Shown: positions 43,156 through 52,751 of the stretch, piece after piece
Numbering within the stretch: the stretch's first letter is position 1
How the letters are laid out: each line of letters starts with the position of its first letter
Source: Paenisporosarcina sp. HGH0030
GTDB lineage: Bacteria; Bacillota; Bacilli; Bacillales_A; Planococcaceae
Direction of reading: 5' to 3'
Length of the DNA stretch: 64,000 nt
Assembly: GCF_000411295.1 (NCBI RefSeq)
Contig: NZ_KE150421.1
Span: forward strand, 621,324 to 685,323
The notes under the pieces: generated by a model
What the model was told of the DNA's origin: nothing
Databases searched by the model: none
What the model saw: only the letters and a program-made list of their open reading frames with translations
Program-made: the position numbers and the translations under genes

Positions 43156-43557
43156 ATGGATTATCCAAATCCAATACTCCTGTATGATGGTAGCTGTGGT
43201 TTTTGTCAGCAGTCTGTCCAATTTATCCTGCAGAATGAGCGTGACGAAACCATTTGTTTCGCACCACTTCAAAGTAAATTTGCGAGTCAAATAATAAAAG
43301 AACATCCATTTTTACAATCAATAGATTCAATCGTGGTTATTAAGGGAAAAGAATTATTAGTGGAATCGGATGCGGTGATAGTATTGTCATCGTATCTCAA
43401 GTCTCCGTACCATTTGGGTACTATGTTAAAAATGCTTCCCAAATTTTCACGAGATGGATTGTATCGATTCGTAGCAAAGCACAGACACCGTTTAATTCGT
43501 AGTAACCAATCGTGTTTACTACCATCCCCCCAACAGCGTAAACGATTTGTCGGTTAA
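43156..43557 (+). CDS. DCC family thiol-disulfide oxidoreductase
   Basis: The 133-residue protein starts with PILLYDGSCGFCQQSVQFIL, the DxxCxxC hallmark of the DCC (DUF393) family, a thioredoxin-related fold. The C-terminal LYRFVAKHRHRLIRSNQSCL is also typical. ATG 43156 is behind AAAAGGTGA; the GTG at 43147 is part of the ribosome site. The redox partner is unknown. Confidence 0.9.
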   Translation: MDYPNPILLYDGSCGFCQQSVQFILQNERDETICFAPLQSKFASQIIKEHPFLQSIDSIVVIKGKELLVESDAVIVLSSYLKSPYHLGTMLKMLPKFSRDGLYRFVAKHRHRLIRSNQSCLLPSPQQRKRFVG

Positions 43558-43575
43558 TCAAAGGAGAGGTTTTAG

Positions 43576-44064
43576 ATGTTTTTAGAAGACAATAATGAAA
43601 TACGGAAAGAACTTTTTCAAACGATAGAGGGTTTGACAGATGAACAGTTCAATAAAAAACCCGCAAATGACAAATGGTCGCCAAAGCAAATCTTTGAACA
43701 TCTGGTGCGCATGGAAACCGTCATTGCTACCAATATCGCAAGAGAACTTAAAAACCCGGATAGTCCGAAAGCCAGAAAAAAACCAATCGGCCTTTCAACA
43801 AATCGATTAATTAAAGTAGAAGCCCCGGGTTATACAGTTCCGACTGAAGAATACAAAACAAAAATGGAGATGCTGAAAGATCTCCATGAATCGCGACTCT
43901 TCTTATTAGATGTTTATGAATCAAGCACTAAAACCGTATTCAAAGAAAAATCATTCAAACATCCGATTTTTGGTCAAGTCCCATTGATTCAGTGGTTTCC
44001 GTTTGTCGGACTACATGAAAAAAGGCATTTAAAGCAATTGAAAAAAACGATTGAAATGTTGTAA
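43576..44064 (+). CDS. DinB family protein
   Basis: The 162-residue four-helix protein has DKWSPKQIFEHLVRME and HEKRHLKQLKK, which supply the metal-binding histidines of the DinB/YfiT fold. Members include bacillithiol-S-transferases and hydrolases; the precise activity is unknown here. AAGGAGAGG precedes the ATG. It follows the DCC gene by 18 bp and they are likely cotranscribed. Confidence 0.85.
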   Translation: MFLEDNNEIRKELFQTIEGLTDEQFNKKPANDKWSPKQIFEHLVRMETVIATNIARELKNPDSPKARKKPIGLSTNRLIKVEAPGYTVPTEEYKTKMEMLKDLHESRLFLLDVYESSTKTVFKEKSFKHPIFGQVPLIQWFPFVGLHEKRHLKQLKKTIEML

Positions 44065-44201
44065 GGTCATAAGCATTACTTATCACAACCAATAATTTTA
44101 ATGTAATTTACTTATAAACTAGACTACGTTATGATAGGAAATGGAGAAAAGTCGCTACCAATAGATGAGAGCCTTTTCATAAGACAAAAGGAGGAAAAGA
44201 C

Positions 44202-46913
44202 ATGGCAAAAAGTAACTTGCATAATAGCCGTACTTCTTTCGATTTAAACGGTAAAACGTATAACTATTATCGTTTAGCAGCGTTAGAAGAGGCAGGGATC
44301 GCAAATGTTTCCCGCCTTCCTTATTCAATTAAAGTATTGCTTGAGTCCGTACTGCGCCAACATGACGGATATGTCATCAAAGATGACCACGTAGAAGAAT
44401 TGGCAAAATGGGGTAAAGACGTTGACCCTGAAGCGGAAGTACCTTTCAAACCTTCACGTGTAATCCTTCAAGATTTCACTGGAGTGCCAGTAGTAGTTGA
44501 CTTGGCAGCACTTCGTTCAGCTATGGCTGAAATGGGCGGAGACCCAGACAAAATCAACCCTGCAATTCCTGTTGATTTAGTTATTGACCACTCTGTACAA
44601 GTAGACAATTACGGTACAGGTGATGCACTTCGCATCAATATGGAACTTGAATTCGAACGTAATGCAGAGCGTTACCAGTTCCTTAGCTGGGCTCAAAAAG
44701 CATATGACAACTACCGTGCTGTACCACCGGCAACAGGTATCGTTCACCAAGTAAACTTAGAGTACTTGGCAAATGTTGTTCATGCTGTACAAAATGAAGA
44801 TGGTACATACGAAACGTATCCAGATACATTAGTAGGTACTGACTCACATACAACAATGATCAACGGTATCGGTGTTTTAGGCTGGGGCGTAGGCGGTATC
44901 GAAGCGGAAGCGGGTATGCTTGGTCAACCTTCATACTTCCCGATTCCTGAAGTTATTGGTGTTAAATTAACTGGCGACCTTCCAAACGGAACAACTGCTA
45001 CTGACTTAGCACTTAAAGTAACTGAAGTACTTCGTAAAAAAGGTGTAGTAGGGAAATTTGTTGAGTTCTTCGGAGCTGGTGTAACAAAACTTCCTCTTGC
45101 TGACCGTGCGACAATTGCCAACATGGCTCCTGAGTACGGCGCAACTTGTGGTTTCTTCCCAGTTGATGAAGAAGCACTTGATTACATGCGTTTAACTAGC
45201 CGTGACGCCGATCACATCCAAGTAGTTAAAGAATATTTAACTGCTAACGGAATGTTCTTCACAGCTGATAACGAAGATCCAACATATACAGACGTTGTAG
45301 AATTAGACTTATCTACAATCGAACCAAACATGTCTGGACCGAAACGTCCACAAGATTTGATTCCATTGTCTGAAATGAAGTCTGAATTCAACAAAGCGGT
45401 TGTTGCTCCTCAAGGCAACCAAGGATTCGGTTTATCTAAAAAAGAATTCAAGAAGTCTGCTACAGTAACGATGGCAGATGGGGCTGAAGTAACAATTCCT
45501 ACAGGTGCTATTGGTATTGCTGCCATCACATCATGTACGAATACATCAAACCCATTCGTAATGTTAGGTGCGGGTCTTGTTGCTAAAAAAGCAGCTGAAA
45601 AAGGCTTGCGTCCACCAGCATACGTGAAAACTTCACTTGCACCAGGTTCTAAAGTTGTAACAGGTTACTTACGTGACGCTGGTCTATTACAACCATTGGC
45701 TGATGTAGGATTTGATTTAGTTGGTTATGGTTGTACAACATGTATCGGTAACTCGGGTCCAATGCTTCCTGAAATTGAAAAAGGCATCATTGAAAACGAT
45801 CTACTTGTTACTTCTGTACTTTCAGGTAACCGTAACTTCGAAGGCCGTATTCACCCATTAGTAAAAGCTAACTACTTAGCTTCACCACCACTTGTTGTTG
45901 CTTATGCACTAGCAGGTACGGTTGATATCGACCTTCAAAATGAAGCACTTGGTCAAGACAAAGACGGCAACGATGTATTCTTTGCTGATATCTGGCCTTC
46001 AACAGAAGAAGTGAAAGAAGTTCTTCTTAAAACAGTAACACCTGAATTATTCCGTAAAGAATATGAGCGAGTTTTCAGTGAAAACGAGCGTTGGAATGCG
46101 ATTGAAACATCAAATGATTCATTGTATACATTTGACGAAGATTCAACGTACATCCAAAACCCTCCTTATTTCGAAGGTTTAACAAAAGAACCAAGCGATA
46201 TCCAAACGCTTGCAGGACTTCGTGTAGTTGCGAAATTCGGAGATTCAATTACAACTGACCACATTTCACCAGCTGGTGCAATTGGTAAAGATACTCCAGC
46301 AGGAAAATACTTGCGCGAACGCGGTGTGGAAGTACGCGACTTTAACTCATATGGTTCACGTCGTGGTAGCCACGAAGTTATGATGCGTGGTACGTTTGCA
46401 AACATCCGTATCCGTAACCAAATCGCAGCTGGTACAGAAGGTGGATTCACTACTTACTGGCCAAACGGAGAAATCATGGCAATCTATGATGCAGCAATGA
46501 AATACCAAGAAGACGGCACTGGCTTAGTTGTTCTTGCAGGTAAAGATTACGGTATGGGATCTTCACGCGACTGGGCAGCTAAAGGTACGAACTTACTTGG
46601 CATTAAAACTGTTATTGCTGAAAGCTACGAGCGTATTCACCGTTCTAACTTAGTTATGATGGGTGTTTTACCTCTTCAATACTTACCAGGTCAAAGTGCT
46701 GAAACACTTGGCTTAACAGGTAAAGAAGAAATCAGCGTAAACATTGCTGAAGGCGTGAAACCTCGTGATATCCTGAAAGTAACGGCTAAATCTGCTGACG
46801 GTTCTGTAAAAGAATTCGACGTGTTGGCACGTTTCGATTCAGAAGTTGAAGTTGATTACTATCGTCATGGCGGTATCCTACCAATGGTATTGCGTGACAA
46901 ACTGAAAAACTAA
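44202..46913 (+). CDS. acnA: aconitate hydratase
   Basis: The 903-residue enzyme isomerises citrate to isocitrate in the TCA cycle. Iron-sulfur ligands are seen in SCTNTSNP and [12 protein letters not shown]; the C-terminal swivel domain begins near [12 protein letters not shown] and includes [15 protein letters not shown] and [12 protein letters not shown]. It is the AcnA/CitB form, which doubles as an iron-responsive RNA-binding protein in Bacillus. Many codons appear optimised for high expression. AAAGGAGGAAAAG precedes the ATG. Confidence 0.97.
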   Translation: MAKSNLHNSRTSFDLNGKTYNYYRLAALEEAGIANVSRLPYSIKVLLESVLRQHDGYVIKDDHVEELAKWGKDVDPEAEVPFKPSRVILQDFTGVPVVVDLAALRSAMAEMGGDPDKINPAIPVDLVIDHSVQVDNYGTGDALRINMELEFERNAERYQFLSWAQKAYDNYRAVPPATGIVHQVNLEYLANVVHAVQNEDGTYETYPDTLVGTDSHTTMINGIGVLGWGVGGIEAEAGMLGQPSYFPIPEVIGVKLTGDLPNGTTATDLALKVTEVLRKKGVVGKFVEFFGAGVTKLPLADRATIANMAPEYGATCGFFPVDEEALDYMRLTSRDADHIQVVKEYLTANGMFFTADNEDPTYTDVVELDLSTIEPNMSGPKRPQDLIPLSEMKSEFNKAVVAPQGNQGFGLSKKEFKKSATVTMADGAEVTIPTGAIGIAAITSCTNTSNPFVMLGAGLVAKKAAEKGLRPPAYVKTSLAPGSKVVTGYLRDAGLLQPLADVGFDLVGYGCTTCIGNSGPMLPEIEKGIIENDLLVTSVLSGNRNFEGRIHPLVKANYLASPPLVVAYALAGTVDIDLQNEALGQDKDGNDVFFADIWPSTEEVKEVLLKTVTPELFRKEYERVFSENERWNAIETSNDSLYTFDEDSTYIQNPPYFEGLTKEPSDIQTLAGLRVVAKFGDSITTDHISPAGAIGKDTPAGKYLRERGVEVRDFNSYGSRRGSHEVMMRGTFANIRIRNQIAAGTEGGFTTYWPNGEIMAIYDAAMKYQEDGTGLVVLAGKDYGMGSSRDWAAKGTNLLGIKTVIAESYERIHRSNLVMMGVLPLQYLPGQSAETLGLTGKEEISVNIAEGVKPRDILKVTAKSADGSVKEFDVLARFDSEVEVDYYRHGGILPMVLRDKLKN

Positions 46914-46924
46914 GAATTTTTTAA

Positions 46925-46954
46925 AGGCTGTCCTTAGGGGCAGTCTTTTTTTGT
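46925..46954 (+). terminator. terminator after acnA
   Basis: AAGGCTGTCC / GGGCAGTCTT stem with G-U pairs and seven T. Confidence 0.75.
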
Positions 46955-47043
46955 TGTGATTCCCTTTTATAATTGTCATTCAATTTCGAACATTCATATG
47001 TTACACTTTTTGGAAGAGAGTTTGTAAGAAAGGGAATCATTAC

Positions 47044-50000
47044 ATGAACCTGCCTTTACTGAAATCAAAACTCGTACCACCCGTAACCAGTGAGATTTAT
47101 ATGCGACGGTCTTCTTTGACACGCACATTCAAGCAAATCGCTTCCAAAAAATGCACATTGATTACAGGTGGGGCTGGATACGGCAAAAGCTCGGCAATTG
47201 CTCAATATATTGCTGACAGCCGCGTCAATTGTTCCTGGTACTCCGTTTCTTCGGAGGATGACGACCTGGTACCTTTTTTACGCTATTTAATCGGCAGCAT
47301 CCAAAGAGTGGTTCCAAGCTTTGGGCAGCAATTATTGAAAGATTGGTCCACACAGCCAGCCTTTCCCACAGAGAAAGAATTAATCGCTTGGCATGCCTGG
47401 TTTGTGAATGAACTGGATCAGATTGCTGAACCACTTGTCATTATTATCGATGACTACCAGTTAATTGATCATGTTTTCTCCGTCAATTTTATTATGGAAC
47501 GAATCTTGGAACATTGTCCAATCGATGTTCATATAGTGTTGATTTCGCGCACTCGACCAAAATGGACGCAATTATTAAAGTTGAAAATGAGTGGCCAATT
47601 ACTTGAAGTGAAAGAAAAGGACCTGGTCTTCACGGAAGAAGAAATACTCGTCTACTTCGAAGACTATTTCAACCGTCATTTATCAGATCATGAGTCCAAA
47701 CGTATTCTAGAAATTACGGAAGGATGGGCCATTGCCATTCAATTAATGGCGGTACAGTCTGTTAGTTCGGAGAGCCCATTTGATGTGGCGATTAAACCAG
47801 CGATGGAAGATCTATTTCATTATTTATCTGATGAGGTCTTTATGAGATTTACGGAAGACGAGCAACAATGGCTTTTGCAGTTTTCAATATTCCCGACGTA
47901 TTCCTTGTCATTCATTGATGATTTTTATGGGAATGCGGCTTCGGAATTTTTACAATCGTTTCGCAATCATCACGGCTTTATCCAACAACTCGGTGAGGAT
48001 ACAGTCTATCGGTATCATGCGTTGTTCCAGCAATATTTAATTGCCAAGTGGAAAAAATCCAATACGGAAGAATTGAAATTAGCCCAGAAAGTAGCAGCTC
48101 GCTATTTTGAGCAGCGAAACGACTCGATTCGCGCCATTCATCATGCGATTCAATGTGAAGATGCTCATTTCATTTCTCAAATCGTCATGACTGTGGCACC
48201 AAAATTATTGAAATTGGGACAATTTGATTTAATCATCGATAGTTTAAAAGAAATTCCATTACAGTCTTTCAATGAATACCCTGCGCTCTCGTTTATTGAA
48301 GGTGAAGCCAATCGCTATCGTGCTTATTATGAAAAATCAAAACAGGCGTACTTGAAATGTCTGGCACTCGCTACAGAAAAAGATGATGCCTATTATATGA
48401 GCACCGCGCATGCGGGCCTTGCACATATTTATTTAGATACAATTCAACCCGGTTTGGCAGATCCGCATCTCGCATCAGCGATTTCATTTGCGAACCAAAC
48501 ATCAACCATGTCGCAAACGGACATGTTCAATTTAAAACGTCAATTTGCCGAGAATCTCGTGAATTTAGGAAAAATGAGAGAAGCCAATGCGTTTATCGTC
48601 AAAGAGCAGTTACCAGGGGATCTATTGACCGATGGCAATTTGGATGCGCGAATTTTATTGAGGACGGGAAAACTATCTGCTTCCATTCATCTGCTTGAAA
48701 ACCGTTTAAGGGAAGGGAATATAGTTCCCGACTCTCATCGTGAAGCTGCTGTTCTCCTCGCCCTGTTGCATGCCATGATTGGGAATCTTACTGAAGCGAG
48801 CAATTATGCGAGTAAAGGGATTGAAAGTGGCATACGTGAAAAGTCCAGTTTTGTAGAAGCTGTCGGGTTGATTCGAAAAGGACATTCAGAAAGTATCGAC
48901 CGACTGCATTTGTTAGATGCACCTGAGCGTTTGTATTTGCAAGCCATCGACATAATGGACCAATTGGATGTTTCCAGAGGAAAAGCTGAGCCTTATTTGG
49001 GGTTGGCGCTGTTAAAAGCAAAGCAAGGTCTTCATCATGAGGCACTTGTCCTTGCTGAAAAAGGATTGCGGGAAACAGAGTCAGTTCAGGATTCCTGGCT
49101 GTCTGCTTATATTAAGATTGGTATTGCGATGATTTATTGCATGTATCATCAATATGATCAGGCAAATCAGTATGCCAGACAAGCAAAAGCTGACTTTGTG
49201 GCATGCGGCGATTCGTTTGGTTTAGTGGTTGCATCATTTTGGTTGAGTTTATGTTCAATGCAATTAAATGACTCTCCTCAATTTACGGAAGAAATAAAGT
49301 GCTTTTCCCGCTTTCTTTTGACCGAACAGTATACATTTTTTGTCGATAAACTAACGATGTATGGGCCGCTGGATATGCAACAAGTATACTTACTCGTTCA
49401 GCATGCTTTAAAACTGATACCTGATGATGAGGATATTCAACGCTTAAGTCAACATTTGCAACTAGATACGCAAATCAACTATCCGGGTTATACTTTGCAT
49501 GTACAATTGCTTGGACCGTTAGCCATATCGCTCGGCAATGAAGAAGTGGAAGACAAAAAGTGGCAAAGGGAAAAAGCAAAGGATTTATTTGTGTATTTAT
49601 TCATTCATAGAGACCGGTATGTTCCGAAAGATGAGTTGGTAGGAGAACTGTTTGTTGATCAGGATGAGAAAACCGCAAATCGGGATTTTAAAGTGGCTTT
49701 GAATGCACTTTACAATGTTCTGGAACCTAAAAGATCTCCTCGTGCAGAATCTTATTTCATCATCAGGAAACAAAATATGTATCGTATCCATCCGAAAGCC
49801 GCATTGATCAGTGACGTCCAGCAATTTCAACAACTGGCGACACAAGGATTGGAAGAACGCAATCCAAAGCAAGCCATCATTTTATTGAAGTCTGCTGCGG
49901 CGCTTTATAGAGGGTCTTTTTATTTGAACCAAAGCCCCTGTGACTGGTTCCAATTTGAGCAAGAGCAGTTTCGGCAATTGTATTTGCAAGTGATTGAAAG

Positions 50001-50253
50001 GCTTGCTCAAAATTCGACCAGACTGCAGGAATTCGCTCAAACGATTTATTGGGCTGAGAAACTAATTAAACTCGAACAAACGTGGGAAGAAGCCTACCGT
50101 CTTTTGATGTATGCCCACTACCAGCGACACAACCGCTCCCAAGCAATCAAATGGTATGAGCGTTGCGTGCAAATGCTGGAAAATGAATTTGAGTTAAAAC
50201 CGATGGAAACGACTGAACAAATGTTTGAATTGATTACGATTGGCTATACCTGA
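47044..50253 (+). CDS. MalT-like STAND activator with C-terminal winged helix and BTAD
   Basis: The 1069-residue regulator has an N-terminal NTPase with Walker A GGAGYGKSSA (about residues 41-50) and Walker B VIIIDDYQLID, then TPR-like helical repeats (about 350-780). It ends with a winged-helix OmpR-type domain (HVQLLGPLAISLGNEEVEDK, near 818) and a BTAD domain (about 920-1060). The DNA-binding part is at the C-terminus and is SARP-type, not a LuxR HTH. It is directly upstream of the transporter/CoA operon and on the same strand, so it very likely activates that operon in response to its substrate. A TAAGAAAGGG site precedes the ATG. Confidence 0.88.
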   Translation: MNLPLLKSKLVPPVTSEIYMRRSSLTRTFKQIASKKCTLITGGAGYGKSSAIAQYIADSRVNCSWYSVSSEDDDLVPFLRYLIGSIQRVVPSFGQQLLKDWSTQPAFPTEKELIAWHAWFVNELDQIAEPLVIIIDDYQLIDHVFSVNFIMERILEHCPIDVHIVLISRTRPKWTQLLKLKMSGQLLEVKEKDLVFTEEEILVYFEDYFNRHLSDHESKRILEITEGWAIAIQLMAVQSVSSESPFDVAIKPAMEDLFHYLSDEVFMRFTEDEQQWLLQFSIFPTYSLSFIDDFYGNAASEFLQSFRNHHGFIQQLGEDTVYRYHALFQQYLIAKWKKSNTEELKLAQKVAARYFEQRNDSIRAIHHAIQCEDAHFISQIVMTVAPKLLKLGQFDLIIDSLKEIPLQSFNEYPALSFIEGEANRYRAYYEKSKQAYLKCLALATEKDDAYYMSTAHAGLAHIYLDTIQPGLADPHLASAISFANQTSTMSQTDMFNLKRQFAENLVNLGKMREANAFIVKEQLPGDLLTDGNLDARILLRTGKLSASIHLLENRLREGNIVPDSHREAAVLLALLHAMIGNLTEASNYASKGIESGIREKSSFVEAVGLIRKGHSESIDRLHLLDAPERLYLQAIDIMDQLDVSRGKAEPYLGLALLKAKQGLHHEALVLAEKGLRETESVQDSWLSAYIKIGIAMIYCMYHQYDQANQYARQAKADFVACGDSFGLVVASFWLSLCSMQLNDSPQFTEEIKCFSRFLLTEQYTFFVDKLTMYGPLDMQQVYLLVQHALKLIPDDEDIQRLSQHLQLDTQINYPGYTLHVQLLGPLAISLGNEEVEDKKWQREKAKDLFVYLFIHRDRYVPKDELVGELFVDQDEKTANRDFKVALNALYNVLEPKRSPRAESYFIIRKQNMYRIHPKAALISDVQQFQQLATQGLEERNPKQAIILLKSAAALYRGSFYLNQSPCDWFQFEQEQFRQLYLQVIERLAQNSTRLQEFAQTIYWAEKLIKLEQTWEEAYRLLMYAHYQRHNRSQAIKWYERCVQMLENEFELKPMETTEQMFELITIGYT

Positions 50254-50286
50254 CCTGTTTCGAGCTTTTCTCGGAGCGGGTTTTTT
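50254..50286 (+). terminator. terminator after the activator gene
   Basis: An 11-bp stem CCTGTTTCGAG / CTCGGAGCGGG with some mismatches and six T. Confidence 0.65.
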
Positions 50287-50311
50287 CGTAGGTTTCAGGG
50301 GGTATTGTGTC

Positions 50312-50546
50312 TGGGGTTACTCGTCGCAGAAAAGATTTTGCTCTCGCGGTTACTCGTCGCATAAAAGATTGCTCCTGTTTCTGCATCGCTAGCGCTAGCT
50401 TCGAAACATGAAAGTGCGTTGCATCGCTACGCTGCATCGTCGCAGAAAATCTTTTGCTCCTGCGGTTACTCGTCGCAGAAAAGTTTTGCTCCTGTTTCTG
50501 CATCGCTAGCTTCGTCGCAGAAAAGATTTTGCTCCTGCGGTTACTC
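50312..50546. repeat. imperfect tandem repeats
   Basis: Five or six units share CGTCGCAGAAAAGATTTTGC followed by TCCTG, most preceded by GGTTACT. Two also carry TTTCTGCATCGCTAGC. The variable lengths (about 25-90 nt) rule out a regular array. The frames that cross it are by-products of the repeat. Confidence 0.85.
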
Positions 50547-50554
50547 GTCGCAAA

Positions 50555-50587
50555 AAAATTCCACTCTGGCAGAGTGGAATTTTTTTG
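50555..50587 (+). terminator. strong hairpin before the operon promoter
   Basis: AATTCCACT / AGTGGAATT with a CTGGCAG loop and T-run. It insulates the operon promoter from upstream transcription. Confidence 0.85.
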
Positions 50588-50616
50588 TAACTGTTTTGTA
50601 ACTCTTGTTCTATAAG
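50583..50616 (+). promoter_or_regulatory. operon promoter with tandem 11-bp activator repeats
   Basis: TTTTGTAACTG is followed directly by TTTTGTAACTC (50583-50604) and, after 6 bp, by a TATAAG -10 box. There is no good -35. Direct repeats one helical turn apart overlapping the -35 region are the signature of SARP/BTAD-dependent promoters. The gene just upstream encodes such an activator. Confidence 0.6.
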
Positions 50617-50630
50617 ATGAACAGGAAGCA

Positions 50631-50644
50631 AGTAAACGCTTACA
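50631..50644 (+). promoter_or_regulatory. CcpA cre site
   Basis: AGTAAACGCTTACA matches 13 of 14 positions of the cre consensus TGWAANCGNTNWCA. It lies about 15 bp after the -10 box, where CcpA blocks transcription. Confidence 0.72.
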
Positions 50645-50670
50645 AATGCGCGAAGGGGAAGGGGATTTTC

Positions 50671-51888
50671 ATGAAGAGAAAGTCATGGTTGTTTCTTGTT
50701 TTAATTTTTGTTCTTGTTTTTAGCTCTGCTTGTAACAAAAAGGATTCACCCGAAGCGGAAGCTGAAGGAGAAGCAACGGGCGGTACCATTAAAATCGGAG
50801 TTTTGGCATCGTTAACTGGCGCACTTGAATCATACGGTAAACAAACACAACGTGGATTTGATCTTGGCATTGAATATGCCACTGACGGAACGATGGAAGT
50901 AGCGGGCAAGAAAATTGAAATTATTTATGAAGATACGGAAACAAAACCGGAAGTAGCGGTTCAAAAAGCTACGAAATTACTGGAAGAAGATGAAGTGGAC
51001 TTCATCGTTGGTTCATCAAGTTCAGGTGATACATTGGCGGTACTGCCTCTTGCTGAAGAATACGAAAAAATCATGATTGTAGAACCAGCGGTAGCGGATA
51101 GTATTACGGGTGCAGAATTCAATCCATACATCTTCCGTACGGGCCGTAACTCATCACAAGATGCGGTGGCAGGTGCTGCGGCAATCGCGAAACCAGGCGT
51201 AAAAATTGCTACATTCGCTCCTGACTATTCCTTTGGTCTGGACGGCGTTGCGGCATTTAAAAAAGCTGCAGAAGAATTAGGTGCTGAAATTGTGTTAGAA
51301 GAGTATGCAGATCCTGCAGCTACTGATTTCACTTCAAATCTACAAAAAGTGATTGAAGCAAAACCAGATTACTTGTTTGTTGTTTGGGCAGGAGCAAACT
51401 CACCTTGGAATCAAATTGCCGATTTAAAACTTCAGGAAAAAGGCATCAAAATTTCAACGGGTGCACCTGATATCCCAGCGTTGTCCATTATGGAACCATT
51501 AGTAGGCATGGAAGGCTTCTCTGTTTACTATCACACATTACCAAAAAATGATGTGAATGATTGGTTAGTAGAGAAACATAAAGAACGCTTTAACGGGGAA
51601 GTTCCTGATCTATTCACGCCAGGTGGTATGTCAGCGGCGATTGCAATAGTCGAAGCGTTGAAAAAGTCAGAAGGCAATGTGGATAGTAAAGAACTAATCG
51701 ACCTTATGGAAGGTATGTCGTTCGAATCGCCTAAAGGCAAGATGACGTTCCGTGAAGAAGATCACCAGGCGTTACAAGCATTGTACTCTATCAAACTTGA
51801 AAAACAAGATGGCGTACCGTATCCAGTGCCGGTGTTAATTCGTGAATTGTCACCAGAGGAAACGGAACCACCAATTCAAAACAAATAA
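50671..51888 (+). CDS. ABC transporter substrate-binding lipoprotein (branched-chain amino acid type)
   Basis: The start is ATG 50671 behind GAAGGGGAAGGGG; the frame extends upstream without support. The 405-residue lipoprotein has lipobox VFSSAC (Cys22) and a type I periplasmic-binding fold: IKIGVLASLTGALESYGKQT, then FIVGSSSSGDTLAVLPLAEE and the hinge region PNNNYLFVVWAGANSP-like segment. It is the receptor of the importer encoded next. This LivK/HbaE-like family binds amino acids, aromatic acids or other carboxylates. The operon's acyl-CoA ligase favours a carboxylate. Confidence 0.88.
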   Translation: MKRKSWLFLVLIFVLVFSSACNKKDSPEAEAEGEATGGTIKIGVLASLTGALESYGKQTQRGFDLGIEYATDGTMEVAGKKIEIIYEDTETKPEVAVQKATKLLEEDEVDFIVGSSSSGDTLAVLPLAEEYEKIMIVEPAVADSITGAEFNPYIFRTGRNSSQDAVAGAAAIAKPGVKIATFAPDYSFGLDGVAAFKKAAEELGAEIVLEEYADPAATDFTSNLQKVIEAKPDYLFVVWAGANSPWNQIADLKLQEKGIKISTGAPDIPALSIMEPLVGMEGFSVYYHTLPKNDVNDWLVEKHKERFNGEVPDLFTPGGMSAAIAIVEALKKSEGNVDSKELIDLMEGMSFESPKGKMTFREEDHQALQALYSIKLEKQDGVPYPVPVLIRELSPEETEPPIQNK

Positions 51889-51890
51889 CA

Positions 51891-51965
51891 CGTGGAGACG
51901 GCCTGTTTAAACAGGTCTGTCTCTCTCCACGTTCAGGATTCATTCCTGCATGTGGAGAGAGACAG
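51891..51965 (+). promoter_or_regulatory. mutually exclusive hairpins between receptor and ATPase genes
   Basis: CTGTCTCTCTCCAC (51917-51930) can pair perfectly with GTGGAGAGAGACAG (51952-51965). It can also, through TCTCCACG, pair back to CGTGGAGA (51891-51898) around an inner CCTGTTT/AAACAGG stem. The two folds exclude each other. It may stabilise the receptor mRNA or attenuate the downstream genes. Confidence 0.6.
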
Positions 51966-51983
51966 AAGAAAGGATGAACATCG

Positions 51984-52751
51984 ATGACAACGATTTTAAG
52001 AACCGAAAACTTGACCATCCGTTTTGGTGGACATACAGCCGTGGATCACGTCAATTTTGAAATGCCTGAAAAACATTTCAAATCCATCATCGGACCGAAT
52101 GGAGCGGGAAAAACCACTTTTTTCAATTTGATTAGCGGTGAATTAAAGCCAACCGAAGGGAAAGTATATTTCAAAAGTGAAGACATGTCCCGATTTTCTT
52201 CTGTTGACCGCACACGAAAAGGGTTAGGTCGATCTTTTCAAATCACGAATGTATTTCCCAACCTGACTGTTCTCGAGAACGTACGCCTGGCGGTGCAATC
52301 AAAAGAAAAAATTCGATATCAAATGTTACGCCATATCAAGGCGTACCCTTCACTTATTGAAAAAGCAGAACAATTGCTCGAAGTCGTCTTGCTGTTGAAC
52401 AAGAAACATGCGATAGCCAGTCAATTGTCCCACGGTGAAAAACGCAAACTAGAAATTGCAATGCTGCTTGCTTTGGATACCGAAGTATTATTGTTGGACG
52501 AACCCACTGCAGGCATGTCACTCGAAGAAGTACCAGCCATTCTAGAAGTCATCAAACGGATAAAGCAACAGGAGAATAAAACAATCTTGTTGATTGAACA
52601 CAAAATGGATATGATTCTGGATTTATCGGATTCCATTATGGTGCTGTTCAATGGCTCGCTTCTGGCAGACGGCACACCAGAAGAAATTATGCAAAATGAA
52701 ACAGTGCAAAATGCTTATTTAGGAGGCTCCTACAATGAACACCATGCTTAA
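51984..52751 (+). CDS. branched-chain-type ABC transporter ATP-binding protein (LivG-like)
   Basis: The 255-residue ATPase has Walker A GPNGAGKTTF, a LivG-type insert (GLGRSFQITNVFPNLTVLEN), signature LSHGEKRKLE in place of LSGGQ, and Walker B EVLLLDEPTAGMS. It pairs with the LivF-like ATPase, which overlaps it by 17 bp. AGAAAGGATGAACATCG precedes the ATG. Confidence 0.9.
   Translation: MTTILRTENLTIRFGGHTAVDHVNFEMPEKHFKSIIGPNGAGKTTFFNLISGELKPTEGKVYFKSEDMSRFSSVDRTRKGLGRSFQITNVFPNLTVLENVRLAVQSKEKIRYQMLRHIKAYPSLIEKAEQLLEVVLLLNKKHAIASQLSHGEKRKLEIAMLLALDTEVLLLDEPTAGMSLEEVPAILEVIKRIKQQENKTILLIEHKMDMILDLSDSIMVLFNGSLLADGTPEEIMQNETVQNAYLGGSYNEHHA

Noticed and set aside
50312-50546. CRISPR array
   Set aside because: Units are imperfect, unequal in length and partly nested, with no constant spacers and no cas genes nearby.
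50234-50601. Reading frames on both strands across the tandem repeats
   Set aside because: They exist only because the repeat unit lacks stops; composition is repetitive and there is no ribosome site.
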